The notes beneath the pieces were generated by a model that worked only from the letters and a program-made list of their open reading frames with translations, was not told where the DNA came from and ran no database searches. 15,733 nucleotides of DNA from Comamonadaceae bacterium UBA2237 (GTDB taxonomy: Bacteria; Pseudomonadota; Gammaproteobacteria; Burkholderiales; Burkholderiaceae_C): assembly GCA_002347905.1 (NCBI GenBank), contig DDYJ01000127.1:392-16124 (forward strand). The letters run 5' to 3'. How positions within the stretch are numbered: position 1 is the stretch's first letter; each line of letters opens with the position of its first letter. The position numbers and the translations under genes were made by a program. Shown in pieces: positions 15,519 through 15,733 of this stretch.

Positions 15519-15733
15519 ATGAAGTCTTCCCCCAAATCGCTCTCAGGCCTGTTCCCTTTCATTCGTCCTTACCGCATCCAAGTGGCTTTTGCAGGGCTTT
15601 TTTTAACGCTTGCGGCTGGTACCACTTTGGCTTTTCCTTGGGCTTTGCGCACATTGATAGACCAAGGCTTAGCTAACCCATCTAGCCCAGATGTCTTAGC
15701 CACCAAATTTTTTGAGCTTTTCCTAGTGGCTGC
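15519..15733 (+). CDS. ABC exporter, start of the transmembrane domain (runs off the right edge)
   Basis: The first 71 residues of a protein starting MKSSPKSLSGLFPFIRPYR resemble the N-terminus of MsbA/LmrA-type exporters with a fused membrane and ATPase domain. There is a basic, amphipathic start ending in RPYR, a first membrane helix at about 20-40 (VAFAGLFLTLAAGTTLAFPW) and the conserved LRTLIDQG turn that follows it. A second hydrophobic segment begins at the window edge. The ATPase domain is not in view, so the substrate cannot be judged. The ATG at 15519 is preceded by AAGG at very short spacing, and there is no other Met in the visible frame. The gene is divergent from bchI and seems to share its operator. 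A lipid A or multidrug exporter unrelated to photosynthesis is possible. Confidence 0.75.
   Translation, partial: MKSSPKSLSGLFPFIRPYRIQVAFAGLFLTLAAGTTLAFPWALRTLIDQGLANPSSPDVLATKFFELFLVA

Overview
The window is a continuous piece of a bacterial photosynthesis gene cluster from a purple-type proteobacterium. It holds genes for bacteriochlorophyll a synthesis and their regulators, with no insertion sequences, tRNAs, rRNAs or CRISPR arrays. The gene content, the order bchI-bchD-bchO facing tspO-bchP-pucC-like-bchG, and the ppaA-ppsR pair placed divergently from bchF-bchN-bchB-bchH best fit a betaproteobacterium (Burkholderiales; relatives of Rubrivivax, Rhodoferax or Limnohabitans). That assignment is an inference from synteny and protein character, not a database match. 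Base composition is moderate and looks even across the window.

Layout, left to right. Positions 1-5156 (minus strand) carry bchF, bchN, bchB and the first half of bchH, transcribed leftwards out of the window, with overlapping or nearly touching junctions. Positions 5157-5332 are a divergent control region with one exact and one near-exact PpsR-type operator (TGT-N12-ACA). Positions 5333-7611 (plus strand) hold ppaA/aerR (a cobalamin-type antirepressor) and ppsR (the PAS/Fis-type repressor), with a further operator between them. Positions 7615-11652 (plus strand) hold an operator followed by bchG, a PucC-family transporter-like gene, bchP and tspO, all with overlapping junctions. Positions 11687-15365 (minus strand) hold bchI, bchD and bchO, convergent with the tspO operon. 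Positions 15366-15518 are a second divergent control region with a perfectly palindromic operator. From 15519 to the right edge (plus strand) is the start of an ABC exporter.

How it works together. BchI, BchD and BchH form the magnesium chelatase that commits protoporphyrin IX to bacteriochlorophyll, and BchO is its usual accessory partner. BchN and BchB are two of the three dark-operative protochlorophyllide reductase subunits; bchL is not in the window. BchF hydrates the 3-vinyl group. BchG attaches the geranylgeranyl tail and BchP reduces it to phytyl. The PucC-like protein probably handles pigment or antenna assembly, and TspO is a membrane tetrapyrrole-associated regulator. PpsR presumably represses these operons, and itself, through the operators, with PpaA counteracting it.

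Most of the window is conventional. The points worth a second look are: (1) four exact TGT-N12-ACA sites confined to the control regions, two control regions also having back-to-back -35 hexamers built into the palindrome; (2) an ABC exporter that seems to share the bchI operator; (3) a PpsR whose cysteine pattern does not obviously fit the Rhodobacter disulphide model; (4) cysteine clusters in BchH and BchI; and (5) an 8-codon reading frame that ends exactly at the ppaA start codon. I found no clear evidence of a wholly new system.
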